Below are positions 35,620 to 44,347 of a DNA stretch of 64,000 bases, one piece after another. Origin of the DNA: Plantibacter auratus (GTDB taxonomy: Bacteria; Actinomycetota; Actinomycetes; Actinomycetales; Microbacteriaceae); assembly GCF_050587365.1 (NCBI RefSeq), contig NZ_JBOBFV010000001.1, forward strand, positions 496,001 to 560,000, given 5' to 3'. Every line of letters begins with the position of its first letter. Position 1 is the first letter of the stretch. Below the pieces are notes generated by a model. The model was not told the origin of the DNA. It saw only the letters and a list, made by a program, of their open reading frames with translations, and searched no databases. A program made the translations under genes and the position numbers.

Positions 35620-37122
35620 TCAGTTCTGGGGGAAGCCGAGGTTGATGCCGCCGTGGGAGGGGTCGAGCCAGCGGGAGGTGATGGCCTTCTGCTGGGTGAA
35701 GAACCGAACGCCCTCTGCGCCGTGGGCTTTGGTGTCGCCGAACAGGGAGTCCTTCCACCCGCCGAAGGAGAACGTCGCGACCGGCACGGGGATGGGCACG
35801 TTGATGCCGATCATGCCGACCTGGATCTCGTTCTGGAACCGCCGTGCTGCACCGCCGTCGTTGGTGAAGATCGCGGTCCCGTTCCCGAACGCACCACCGT
35901 TGATGAGCGCGACACCCTCTTCGTAGGAGGCGACGCGGACGACGGCGAGGACGGGTCCGAAGATCTCCTCCGTGTACACCTTCGACGTCGTCGGGACGTT
36001 GTCGATCAGGGTCGGGCCGAGCCAGAACCCGTTCGGGTCGCCGTCGATGGGCGTGTTGCGGCCGTCGACGACGATCGTGGCGCCGTCGGCTTCGGCGATG
36101 TCGAGGTAGGACGCGACCTTGTCGCGGTGCACCTTCGTCACCAGCGGCCCCATGTCGCAGTTCCGGCGTCCGTCACCGATCCGCAGGGTCGCCGCACGTT
36201 CGGCGATCTTGGCGATGAGCTCGTCCGCGACGGGCTCCACAGCGACGACGACCGAGATCGCCATGCACCGCTCCCCGGCGGAACCGAAACCGGCGTTGAT
36301 GGCGGAGTCGGCGACGAGGTCGAGGTCGGCGTCGGGCAGTACGAGCATGTGGTTCTTCGCCCCGCCGAGCGCCTGGACGCGCTTGCCGTGTGCGGTGCCG
36401 GTCTCGTACACGTACTTCGCGATCGGGGTGGAACCCACGAAGGAGATCGCGCGGACGTCGGGGTGGGTGAGGAGCCCGTCGACGGCCTCCTTGTCACCGT
36501 TCAGCACCGTGAACACGCCGTCGGGGAGCCCGGCTTCCTTCCACAGCTTCGCGAGCCAGATCGCCGCGGACGGGTCCTTCTCGCTCGGCTTCAGCACGAC
36601 CGTGTTCCCGGCCGCGATCGCGATCGGGAAGAACCACATCGGCACCATCGCGGGGAAGTTGAACGGCGAGATGATGCCCACGACCCCGAGGGGCTGCTTC
36701 GTGGAGTACACGTCGACGCCGGTGGAGACCTGCTCGGAGAACTCGCCCTTGAGGTGGTGGGCGAGGCCGGTCGCGAACTCCACGACCTCCTGCCCGCGGG
36801 TGATCTCGCCCAGCGCGTCGGAGACGACCTTGCCGTGCTCTTCGGTGATGATCTCCGCCAGCTCGCCCTTCTTCGCCTCCAGGAGTTCCCGGAACTTGAA
36901 GACGATCTGCTGACGCTTCGCGAGCGACAAGTCACGCCAGGCAGGGAACGCCTTCGCAGCCGATGCGACAGCTGCTGCGATCTCGTCCTGGTTCGCGAGC
37001 GCGACGTGCTTCGTCGGGACACCGAGTGCGGGGTCGTAGACCGGGGCGGTCCGACCGGAGGTGGAGGGGGCTTCAGCGCCGTCGATCCAGTGCGGGACGA
37101 CGGGGAGGGAGTCAGTGCTCAT
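35620..37122 (-). CDS. iolA: Methylmalonate/malonate-semialdehyde dehydrogenase (CoA-acylating)
   Basis: The protein has 500 residues and the aldehyde dehydrogenase fold. SPFNFPAMVPMWFFPIAIA is diagnostic of the MMSDH subfamily. The catalytic Cys is in GFGSAGERCMA (about residue 285). It converts malonate semialdehyde to acetyl-CoA and CO2, the last inositol step; the same enzymes serve valine degradation. The Shine-Dalgarno sequence before the ATG is weak. It is third in the operon, 54 bases after the aldolase gene. Confidence 0.93.
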   Translation of the reverse strand: MSTDSLPVVPHWIDGAEAPSTSGRTAPVYDPALGVPTKHVALANQDEIAAAVASAAKAFPAWRDLSLAKRQQIVFKFRELLEAKKGELAEIITEEHGKVVSDALGEITRGQEVVEFATGLAHHLKGEFSEQVSTGVDVYSTKQPLGVVGIISPFNFPAMVPMWFFPIAIAAGNTVVLKPSEKDPSAAIWLAKLWKEAGLPDGVFTVLNGDKEAVDGLLTHPDVRAISFVGSTPIAKYVYETGTAHGKRVQALGGAKNHMLVLPDADLDLVADSAINAGFGSAGERCMAISVVVAVEPVADELIAKIAERAATLRIGDGRRNCDMGPLVTKVHRDKVASYLDIAEADGATIVVDGRNTPIDGDPNGFWLGPTLIDNVPTTSKVYTEEIFGPVLAVVRVASYEEGVALINGGAFGNGTAIFTNDGGAARRFQNEIQVGMIGINVPIPVPVATFSFGGWKDSLFGDTKAHGAEGVRFFTQQKAITSRWLDPSHGGINLGFPQN

Positions 37123-37176
37123 GATGCGGGTGGTTCCAATCTGTGGAGGATCAGCGATCGCGGCGGATCGGGAGGC

Positions 37177-38103
37177 TCAGGAGGGGAGGTCGGCGTGGAC
37201 GAGCCCCGCCGCGGTGTCGACTGCAGCGGAGACGTCGCCGTCGGCGGGGTAGATCAAGGTGCGTCCGACGACCAGCCCGCGGACACCGGGCAATTCGAGG
37301 GCTCGTTCCCAGGACGAGTAGACGTCGTCCTGATGGCCGTTCGGCTCGCCACCGAGCAGGAGTGTCGGCATCGAGGTGGCAGCCATGACGCGTTCCATGT
37401 CCTCGACGACCGGCAGTTTCATCCAGGTGTACGCCGAACTCGATCCGAGACCGGACGCGATGGCGATCGAGGTGATGACCGCCTCGACTGAGAGGTCGTT
37501 GACGATCCGTCCCTCGCGCCACTCGCTCATGAACGGTTCGAGCATGATCGGCACGCGAGCTTCGACCGCCTGATCGACGGCACGGGCGTTCGCTTCAATG
37601 GTCGCGACCGATCCGGCATCGCCGAGGTTCACTCGGAGGAGTGTCTTGGCGAAGTCGAGACCGTCTCGGACGATCCCGGGAATGTCGTAGCCGGTGAACC
37701 GGTCGTCCATCTCGAACGCGGCGCCGCGCAGCCCACCCCGGTTCATCGATCCGACCACGACCTTGTCGTCGAGCAGACCGAGGAGGGCGAGGTCGTCGCT
37801 GATGTCCGGGGTGCCCAGCACGCCGTCGACACCAGGACGCGAGAGCGCGAGCGCAAGGCGGTCCAGGAGCTCGTACCGGTCGGCCATGGCCATCGACTCG
37901 TCGCGCACACCGAGGGCTCCGCGAGCCGGGTGGTCGGCAGCGACGATGAAGAGTCGGCCGTCACCGCGGATGAGCTCGCGCCGACGTCGGCCGGCATGGG
38001 CGCGGGCGATGGCGGCCGGGTCGGATGCGCGGACCTCGCGCAGGCGCTCGAATTCATTTTCGCGGAGGAACCGCGATGTCCTGGCGTTGTTCACGATGGT
38101 CAT
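37177..38103 (-). CDS. DeoC/LacD-like aldolase of the iol operon (candidate DKGP aldolase)
   Basis: The protein has 308 residues and a class I aldolase TIM barrel. Recognisable segments are FIVAADHPARGALG, IMLEPFMSEW, the lysine-containing TWMKLPVVEDMERV (probable Schiff-base Lys near residue 235) and TLLLGGEPNG. The start overlaps iolC by ATGA. C. glutamicum has a homologous-looking gene in the same slot (cg0198, from memory). No separate IolJ is present here, so this enzyme is the natural candidate to cleave 2-deoxy-5-keto-gluconate 6-phosphate to DHAP and malonate semialdehyde. Function is inferred from the missing step. Confidence 0.72.
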   Translation of the reverse strand: MTIVNNARTSRFLRENEFERLREVRASDPAAIARAHAGRRRRELIRGDGRLFIVAADHPARGALGVRDESMAMADRYELLDRLALALSRPGVDGVLGTPDISDDLALLGLLDDKVVVGSMNRGGLRGAAFEMDDRFTGYDIPGIVRDGLDFAKTLLRVNLGDAGSVATIEANARAVDQAVEARVPIMLEPFMSEWREGRIVNDLSVEAVITSIAIASGLGSSSAYTWMKLPVVEDMERVMAATSMPTLLLGGEPNGHQDDVYSSWERALELPGVRGLVVGRTLIYPADGDVSAAVDTAAGLVHADLPS

Positions 38104-39092
38104 CGGGCACCTCCGAGGTCTGCTGCACCGACGGCGCTGATGGTGTCGAGGATCTCGAGCACCTCGGCGGAGTTCGGCATGGCCGTCGAGCACTCACGCC
38201 GCGACGCGACGATCGCTCCGGCGATATTGGCGAACCGCAGGATCTTCTCGAGACCCCACCCTTCGATGAGTCCGTGGCAGAGGGCGCCACCGAAGCTGTC
38301 CCCCGCGCCGAGTCCGTTCACGACGTCCACGAAGTACGGCGGGACCTCGACGGTCGCGTCGCGCGTCTTGGCGAGGACCCCCTTCGGACCCTGTTTGACG
38401 ATGGCGAGTTCGACGCCGCGTTCCAGCAATGCGTCTGCAGCGCGGTGGGGCTCCGTCTCGCCGACAGCCACCTCGCATTCCTCGCGGTTGCCGACCGCGA
38501 CCGTGACGTGTTCGAGCGCTCGCCCGACCTGGGTGGAAGCCTGCTCGGCCGAGTTCCAGAACATCGGACGGTAGTCGAGGTCGAGGATCGTCAGCGGCCG
38601 GCGGGCGCGGGCTTCCCACGCGGTGAAGTGGGCCGAGCGGCTCGGTTCCTCGCTGAGCCCCGTCACCGTCGCCCAGAACACCTTGGCGCGGTAGATCGCG
38701 TCGAGGTCGAGGGACTTCGACGTGATCGTCAGATCAGGCGCCTTCGGCTTCCGGTAGAAGTACAACGGGAAGTCGTCCGGCGGGAAGATCTCACAGAAGG
38801 TGACCGGTGTCTGCAAGTCCGTCTCCCAACCGACGAACTCGTCAGCGACGCCGAGGCGTCCGAGTTCGCGGTGGACGTATCGACCGAAGGGGTCGTCACC
38901 CGTCCTGCTGATGAGCGCCGTCGGGTGCCCGTGCTGGGCGGCGGCGACAGCGACGTTGGCGGCGCTCCCCCCGAGGTACTTGCCGAAGGTGTCGACGTCC
39001 TCGAGGCCGATGCCGTCCTGCAACGGGTAGATGTCGACGCCGACGCGTCCCATGGTGACGACGTCGTACGTGATGGCTGATGGAGCGGTCAT
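38100..39092 (-). CDS. iolC: 5-dehydro-2-deoxygluconokinase
   Basis: The protein has 330 residues and the PfkB ribokinase fold. TMGRVGVDIYP and KYLGGSAANVAVAAAQ form the substrate-binding region, and VNGLGAGDSFGGAL is the ATP site with catalytic Asp. FYRKPKAPDLT resembles the IolC-specific insertion. It phosphorylates 2-deoxy-5-keto-gluconate at O6. It is the first gene of the nine-gene operon. The ATG at 39092 has only a weak Shine-Dalgarno match. A promoter with the regulon operator lies about 50-75 bases upstream. Confidence 0.92.
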   Translation of the reverse strand: MTAPSAITYDVVTMGRVGVDIYPLQDGIGLEDVDTFGKYLGGSAANVAVAAAQHGHPTALISRTGDDPFGRYVHRELGRLGVADEFVGWETDLQTPVTFCEIFPPDDFPLYFYRKPKAPDLTITSKSLDLDAIYRAKVFWATVTGLSEEPSRSAHFTAWEARARRPLTILDLDYRPMFWNSAEQASTQVGRALEHVTVAVGNREECEVAVGETEPHRAADALLERGVELAIVKQGPKGVLAKTRDATVEVPPYFVDVVNGLGAGDSFGGALCHGLIEGWGLEKILRFANIAGAIVASRRECSTAMPNSAEVLEILDTISAVGAADLGGAR

Positions 39093-39138
39093 ACGTCTCT
39101 GTACAACTTTCTGTGAGCTGTTCGATGCGGCCAGAACC

Positions 39139-39167
39139 AGCATACACAGAATGTCTTAACAAATGAA
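39139..39167 (-). promoter_or_regulatory. Promoter and IolR-type operator of the iol operon
   Basis: On the minus strand a -35-like TTCATT (39167-39162) and a -10-like TATGCT (39144-39139) are 17 bases apart. The operator TGTCTTAACA (plus strand 39152-39161) fills the -35 proximal half of the spacer, a position suited to repression. It matches the regulon motif exactly when a T is allowed at position five. Confidence 0.65.
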
Positions 39168-39268
39168 CATGACCCAAAGATCTTGATCACACGCCCGTCA
39201 AACCGCGGGGACGCCATGGAAACCGGCCGACAGGGGGAGCCAAGCCCTGCCGGCGGGCCGTGGATACG

Positions 39269-39305
39269 AAGAAGCCCCAAGATCCGCATGATCTCGGGGC
39301 TTCTT
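39269..39305 (-). terminator. Terminator of tRNA-Val
   Basis: A 10-bp perfect outer stem (39269-39278 with 39296-39305), one A-C mismatch and a 5-bp inner stem close a 5-base loop. It begins seven bases past the tRNA 3' end on the minus strand, with TTCTTC on the trailing side. Confidence 0.8.
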
Positions 39306-39311
39306 GTCCGG

Positions 39312-39384
39312 TGGGCCCTGCCGGGATCGAACCGACGACATCCACGGTGTAAACGTGGCGCTCTACCAGCTGAGCTAAAGGCCC
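39312..39384 (-). tRNA. tRNA-Val (anticodon UAC)
   Basis: The 73-nt cloverleaf starts GGGCCTTTAGCTCAG. The anticodon stem CCACG/CGTGG holds the loop TTTACAC, anticodon TAC. The T arm contains GGTTCGATCCC. The acceptor stem GGGCCTT/AGGGCCC pairs fully with one G-T. The 3' CCA is not fully encoded. Confidence 0.95.
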
Positions 39385-39538
39385 GCGATCGGATGGAACC
39401 ATCCGATGCGACTCGTCGAGTCTAGCCGGAGTCGCCGTCAGAGCCGGAACGCTCCACAACCCTGGTCCGCGAGCATCCATCGCGACACCGGACGATCGGT
39501 CGGGCGCGGTGACGGTCGCTGGCCGTACGATCGAGGGG

Positions 39539-40348
39539 ATGGATACGACGATCACCACCCCGTACGAAGACCTCCTGCGCGACACGCTCGAGCACGGCGC
39601 CACCAAAGGCGACCGCACCGGAACCGGCACGCGCAGTGTGTTCGGCCGCCAGCTCCGCTTCGACCTCTCCCAGGGCTTCCCGCTCATCACCACCAAGCGG
39701 GTGCACTGGAAGTCCATCGCCTACGAACTCCTCTGGTTCCTCCGCGGCGACGGCAACGTCCGGTGGCTCCAGGAGCACGGCGTCTCCATCTGGGACGAAT
39801 GGGCCGACGACCACGGCGAACTCGGTCCTGTGTACGGTGTGCAGTGGCGGTCCTGGCCGACCCCCGACGGCTCGCACATCGACCAGATCTCGCAGGTCAT
39901 CGACCAGCTGCGCACCGATCCGAACTCGCGCCGCATCATCGTCTCCGCCTGGAACGTCGCCGACATCCCCAACATGGCGCTCGCCCCGTGCCACGCCTTC
40001 TTCCAGTTCTACGTCGCCGACGGCAAGCTCTCCTGCCAGCTCTACCAACGCAGCGCAGACCTCTTCCTCGGCGTCCCCTTCAACATCGCCAGCTACGCGC
40101 TCCTCACCCACCTCGTCGCCGAGCAGGTCGGCCTCGAGGTCGGCGACTTCGTGTGGACGGGCGGCGACTGCCACATCTACGACAACCACGTCGAGCAGGT
40201 GACGGAGCAGCTCACGCGCGCACCGTTCCCCTACCCGAAGCTGCGCATCAATACGAAGCGCGACAGCATCTTCGACGTGGAGTACGACGACCTCGAGATC
40301 GTCGACTACCAGCACCACCCCGCCATCCGCGCGGCCGTCGCCGTATGA
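39539..40348 (+). CDS. thyA: Thymidylate synthase (ThyA)
   Basis: The protein has 269 residues, close to the E. coli enzyme. It shows GDRTGTGTRSVFG near the N-terminus (phosphate-binding Arg), the catalytic Cys in MALAPCHAFFQFYV, QRSADLFLGVPFNIA and DCHIYDNH. It methylates dUMP to dTMP with methylenetetrahydrofolate. The ATG at 39539 follows GAGGGG. Its stop overlaps the DHFR start by ATGA, pairing the enzyme with the one that regenerates its folate product. Confidence 0.97.
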   Translation: MDTTITTPYEDLLRDTLEHGATKGDRTGTGTRSVFGRQLRFDLSQGFPLITTKRVHWKSIAYELLWFLRGDGNVRWLQEHGVSIWDEWADDHGELGPVYGVQWRSWPTPDGSHIDQISQVIDQLRTDPNSRRIIVSAWNVADIPNMALAPCHAFFQFYVADGKLSCQLYQRSADLFLGVPFNIASYALLTHLVAEQVGLEVGDFVWTGGDCHIYDNHVEQVTEQLTRAPFPYPKLRINTKRDSIFDVEYDDLEIVDYQHHPAIRAAVAV

Positions 40349-40869
40349 GCCTGGCACTCATCTGGGCCCAGGCCCACGACGGCGTCATCGGCGCCGACGG
40401 CGACATGCCCTGGCACGTCCCCGAAGACCTCGCGCACTTCAAAGCGCTCACCGGATCCGACGCGGTGATCATGGGGCGCCGTACCTGGGATTCACTCCCC
40501 CCACGGTTCCGTCCGCTCCCAGGACGCCCGAACATCGTCGTGACCCGCGATCACGCGTGGTCCGCCGACGGCGCGATCGTCGCGCACTCCCTGGAGGACG
40601 CATTCGAAGCGGCGCAGCTCGCCGGCAACGGTCAGGCCTGGGTCACCGGCGGCGCGGGTCTCTTCACCGAAGCGCTCGCGCTCGCCGACCGGCTCGAGGT
40701 GACCGAACTCGACCTCGACGTCGCGGGCGACACCTTCGCGCCGACCATCAGCGAGGAGTGGGTGCCGGTCACGATCGACCCGGCACACGGCTGGTCGGAG
40801 TCACGCACGGGCGTCCCGTACCGGTTCATCCGCTACGAGCGCGCACCCGAGGTCACGATCACCGGCTGA
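40345..40869 (+). CDS. folA: Dihydrofolate reductase
   Basis: The protein has 174 residues. It begins SLALIWAQAHDGVIGADGDMPWHVPEDLAHFKALT, with the active-site Asp/Glu region PEDLAHFK. VIMGRRTWDSLP is the NADPH-binding helix and VTGGAGLF the cofactor loop. It reduces dihydrofolate to tetrahydrofolate. The real start is the ATG at 40345 within the thyA stop; a very long in-frame extension upstream only mirrors thyA. It is cotranscribed with thyA. Confidence 0.96.
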   Translation: MSLALIWAQAHDGVIGADGDMPWHVPEDLAHFKALTGSDAVIMGRRTWDSLPPRFRPLPGRPNIVVTRDHAWSADGAIVAHSLEDAFEAAQLAGNGQAWVTGGAGLFTEALALADRLEVTELDLDVAGDTFAPTISEEWVPVTIDPAHGWSESRTGVPYRFIRYERAPEVTITG

Positions 40870-40908
40870 GACACCGGGCGATCCGGATCAGGCGGCGTGA
40901 GACACGGC

Positions 40909-41379
40909 TCAGGCCGGCTGACGCAGCTCTTCGAGCGCGGCGCGGTAGGCCGCGAGCGAGCGAGCTTCGCCCGGTGCCGTGATGAAACTCTCCCGGATGA
41001 TGCCCTGCTGGTCGATGAGGAAGGTCGCACGGTTCGCGAACCCCTTCTCCTGCAGGAACACCCCGTACTCCTTGGCGACCTGGCCGTGCGGCCAGAAGTC
41101 GGCGAGCAGCTGGAAGCCGTACTGCTCCTGCTCCGCCCACGCGCGCAGCGTGTGCTTGGAGTCGACGGAGATGCCGACGAGCGTGACCTGGTCGTCCGTG
41201 AACAGGCTGAGGTTGTCGCGCAGCTCGCACAGCTCCCCCGTGCAGGTGCCGGAGAACGCGAGCGGGAAGAAGACGAGGGCGACAGCCGAACTGCCGCGGA
41301 ACTGACTCAACCTGACGAGTTCACCGAACTGGTTCGCCAGTTCGAAGTCGGGTGCCAGGGTGTCGTTCTCGAGTGCCAT
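40909..41379 (-). CDS. Peroxiredoxin (AhpE-like)
   Basis: The protein has 156 residues from the ATG at 41379, which follows GAAAGGA; longer in-frame extensions have no site. The peroxidatic Cys is in FFPLAFSGTCTGELCELRD, with Thr and Arg partners. A second Cys four residues later (ELC) could be resolving. The pattern PLAFSGTCTGE is typical of actinobacterial AhpE 1-Cys peroxiredoxins. It reduces hydroperoxides in the cytoplasm. It is divergent from aceE and convergent with folA. Confidence 0.9.
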   Translation of the reverse strand: MALENDTLAPDFELANQFGELVRLSQFRGSSAVALVFFPLAFSGTCTGELCELRDNLSLFTDDQVTLVGISVDSKHTLRAWAEQEQYGFQLLADFWPHGQVAKEYGVFLQEKGFANRATFLIDQQGIIRESFITAPGEARSLAAYRAALEELRQPA

Positions 41380-41497
41380 GAGGGTCCTTTCAGGCGGGTT
41401 CGCCTGCTCCGGATCGCCCGAGCGGTGGACGGGTCCGATCCGGTCACACATCCTAACCCCGCACCGCAGCTGCACAAACCCGGAGGGGTGCGCCGCT

Positions 41498-41522
41498 CGG
41501 TCACCGTTCCCTGGGGTGACCG
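41498..41522. promoter_or_regulatory. Inverted repeat in the peroxiredoxin-aceE gap
   Basis: CGGTCACC (41498-41505) and GGTGACCG (41515-41522) form a perfect 8-bp dyad with a 9-base spacer. The site lies about 100 bases before aceE and 120 before the divergent peroxiredoxin gene. Position and symmetry suggest a regulator site. The regulator is unknown. Nothing else recognisable was seen in this 241-base gap. Confidence 0.45.
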
Positions 41523-41620
41523 GATAGGGTGAAAGGTGGCGCCCGCGTCCATACCCATCAGGACGCATGGAGTTCACCATCACAACCCAGGCACGATCTG
41601 CCACGAGAGAAAGGTCGACG

Positions 41621-44347
41621 GTGACTGTTCACGACCAGGATCCATACTCGTCCAACCACGTAGACGCCGATCCTGAGGAGACGTCCGAGTGGAATGAGTC
41701 CCTCGACGCCCTCGTCGACGAACGTGGCCGCGGTCGCGGCCGCGACATCATGCTGAGCCTCCTCAAGCGCTCGAAGGAGCTGCACCTCGGCGTGCCGATG
41801 GTGCCGACCACCGACTACATCAACACCATCGCCTCGGAGAACGAGCCCGACTTCCCGGGCGACGAGGACATCGAACGCCGCTACCGCGCCTGGATCCGCT
41901 GGAACGCGGCCATGACCGTGCACCGCGCGCAGCGCCCCGGCATCGGTGTCGGCGGACACATCTCCACCTACGCGTCGTCGGCCGCGCTCTACGAGGTCGG
42001 CTTCAACCACTTCTTCCGCGGCCAGGACGCGCCGGGCGGTGGCGACCAGATCTACATCCAGGGCCACGCCTCCCCCGGCACCTACGCCCGCGCCTTCCTC
42101 GAGGGCCGCCTCAGCACCGACCAGCTCGACGGCTTCCGCCAGGAGAAGTCGCACGCGCCGCACGGGCTCTCCTCGTACCCCCACCCGCGCCTCATGCCGG
42201 ACTTCTGGCAGTTCCCGACGGTGTCGATGGGTCTCGGCCCGATCAACGCGATCTACCAGGCGCACCTCGCCAAGTACGTCACGAACCGTGGCATCAAGGA
42301 CGCCAGCGACCAGCAGGTCTGGGCGTTCCTCGGCGACGGCGAGATGGACGAGGTCGAGAGCCGCGGTCAGCTCCAGGTCGCCGCGAACGAGGGCCTCGAC
42401 AACCTCAACTTCGTGATCAACTGCAACCTGCAGCGCCTCGACGGCCCCGTCCGCGGCAACGGCAAGATCATCCAGGAGCTCGAGAGCTTCTTCCGCGGCG
42501 CCGGCTGGAACGTCATCAAGGTCATCTGGGGCCGCGAGTGGGACGACCTCCTCAACCGCGACACCGACGGCGCGCTCCTCAACCTCATGAACGTCACGCC
42601 CGACGGCGACTTCCAGACGTACAAGACGGAAGACGGCGCCTACGTCCGCGAGAACTTCTTCGGCCGCGACGAGCGTGCCCTGAAGCTCGTCGAGGGCTAC
42701 ACCGACGACGAGGTCTGGAACCTCAAGCGCGGCGGCCACGACTACCGCAAGGTCTACGCGGCGTTCAAGGCGGCCAGCGAGCACAAGGGCCAGCCGACGG
42801 TCATCCTCGCGCACACCATCAAGGGCTACGGCCTCGGCCCGAGCTTCGAGGGCCGCAACGCGACCCACCAGATGAAGAAGATGACGCTCGACAACCTGAA
42901 GACCTTCAGGGACACGATGCGCATCCCGATCACCGACTCGCAGCTCGAAGAGAACCCCTACCTCCCGCCGTACTACCACCCGGGCGAGGACGACGAGGCG
43001 ATCCAGTACCTGCACGAACGTCGCCGCGCACTCGGCGGCTACGTCCCCGAGCGTCGCAGCAAGTACACGCAGCTGAACCTGCCCGACGACTCCGCGTACG
43101 CGGCAGCGAAGAAGGGCTCCGGCACGCAGGAGATCGCCACCACCATGGCGTTCGTCCGGCTGCTGAAGGACCTCCTCCGCGCCAAGGACTTCGGCAACCG
43201 GATCGTCCCGATCATCCCCGACGAGGCCCGCACCTTCGGTATGGACGCGTTCTTCCCGAGCGCGAAGATCTACAACCCGAACGGTCAGCACTACACCTCG
43301 GTGGACCGCGAACTGCTGCTCGCCTACAAGGAGAGCCCGCAGGGTCAGATCGTGCACGTGGGCATCAACGAGGCGGGCGCCGTCGCGGCCTTCTCCGCGA
43401 TCGGAACCTCGTACTCGGTGCAGGGCGAGCCGCTCATCCCGGTCTACGTCTTCTACTCGATGTTCGGCTTCCAGCGCACCGCCGACGCCATCTGGGCTGC
43501 CGGCGACCAGATGACCCGTGGCTTCATGATCGGCGCGACCGCCGGTCGCACGACGCTCACGGGTGAGGGCCTCCAGCACGCCGACGGCCACTCGCTGCTG
43601 CTCTCGTCGTCGAACCCCGCGGTCGTCAGCTACGACCCGGCCTACGGCTACGAGATCGCGCACATCGTGCGCAGCGGTATCCAGCGCATGTACGGCGGCG
43701 AGCACGAGGACCCGAACGTCATGTACTACCTCACGGTGTACAACGAGCCGATGGTCATGCCCGTCGAGCCCGAGGGCGTGGACGTCGACGGCATCGTGCG
43801 CGGTATCCACCGCATCAGCACGAGCGACAAGCAGGGCCCGAAGGCTCAGCTCATGGCCTCCGGTGTTGCGGTCCCGTGGGCGATCGAGGCGCAGCAGCTG
43901 CTCGCCGACGACTGGGGCGTCTCCGCAGACGTCTGGAGCGTCACGAGCTGGACCGAGCTCCGTCGCGACGGGCTCGCCGCCGACCAGCACAACTTCCTGC
44001 ACCCGCAGGAGGAGCGTCGTGTGCCCTACGTCACGGAGAAGCTGAGCGGTGCCGCAGGCCCGTTCGTCGCCGTGACCGACCACATGCACGCCGTGCCGGA
44101 CCAGATCCGGCAGTTCGTGCCTGGCGACTTCGCGACGCTGGGGGCCGACGACTTCGGCTTCTCCGACACACGCGCCGCTGCCCGTCGCTTCTTCAAGATC
44201 GACGGCCCGTCGCTCGTCGTCCGCACCCTCCAGCAGCTCGCTGCTCGGGGTGAGGTCGATGCGAGCCTCCCGCAGCAGGCGATCGACCGCTACCGCCTCC
44301 ACGACGTGAACGCCGGCAACACCGGTAACGCGGGTGGCGAGAGCTGA
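41621..44347 (+). CDS. aceE: Pyruvate dehydrogenase E1 component, homodimeric type
   Basis: The protein has 908 residues. The GTG at 41621 follows AGAAAGG; an ATG at 41567 is less well placed. Recognisable blocks are GVGGHISTYASSAALYEVGFNHFFRG, QGHASPGTYARAFLEGRL, the TPP/Mg motif GDGEMDEVES to NCNLQRLDGP, and EGLQHADGHSLL. It decarboxylates pyruvate and acetylates the lipoyl groups of E2. E2 and E3 are not in the window. The 3' end overlaps fasR by 14 bases, so acetyl-CoA supply and fatty acid synthesis are physically linked here. Confidence 0.96.
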   Translation: MTVHDQDPYSSNHVDADPEETSEWNESLDALVDERGRGRGRDIMLSLLKRSKELHLGVPMVPTTDYINTIASENEPDFPGDEDIERRYRAWIRWNAAMTVHRAQRPGIGVGGHISTYASSAALYEVGFNHFFRGQDAPGGGDQIYIQGHASPGTYARAFLEGRLSTDQLDGFRQEKSHAPHGLSSYPHPRLMPDFWQFPTVSMGLGPINAIYQAHLAKYVTNRGIKDASDQQVWAFLGDGEMDEVESRGQLQVAANEGLDNLNFVINCNLQRLDGPVRGNGKIIQELESFFRGAGWNVIKVIWGREWDDLLNRDTDGALLNLMNVTPDGDFQTYKTEDGAYVRENFFGRDERALKLVEGYTDDEVWNLKRGGHDYRKVYAAFKAASEHKGQPTVILAHTIKGYGLGPSFEGRNATHQMKKMTLDNLKTFRDTMRIPITDSQLEENPYLPPYYHPGEDDEAIQYLHERRRALGGYVPERRSKYTQLNLPDDSAYAAAKKGSGTQEIATTMAFVRLLKDLLRAKDFGNRIVPIIPDEARTFGMDAFFPSAKIYNPNGQHYTSVDRELLLAYKESPQGQIVHVGINEAGAVAAFSAIGTSYSVQGEPLIPVYVFYSMFGFQRTADAIWAAGDQMTRGFMIGATAGRTTLTGEGLQHADGHSLLLSSSNPAVVSYDPAYGYEIAHIVRSGIQRMYGGEHEDPNVMYYLTVYNEPMVMPVEPEGVDVDGIVRGIHRISTSDKQGPKAQLMASGVAVPWAIEAQQLLADDWGVSADVWSVTSWTELRRDGLAADQHNFLHPQEERRVPYVTEKLSGAAGPFVAVTDHMHAVPDQIRQFVPGDFATLGADDFGFSDTRAAARRFFKIDGPSLVVRTLQQLAARGEVDASLPQQAIDRYRLHDVNAGNTGNAGGES

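Noticed and set aside
39406..40344. Possible fusion of an upstream domain to DHFR
   Set aside because: It is the shifted frame of thyA. DHFR starts at 40345 in the thyA stop overlap.
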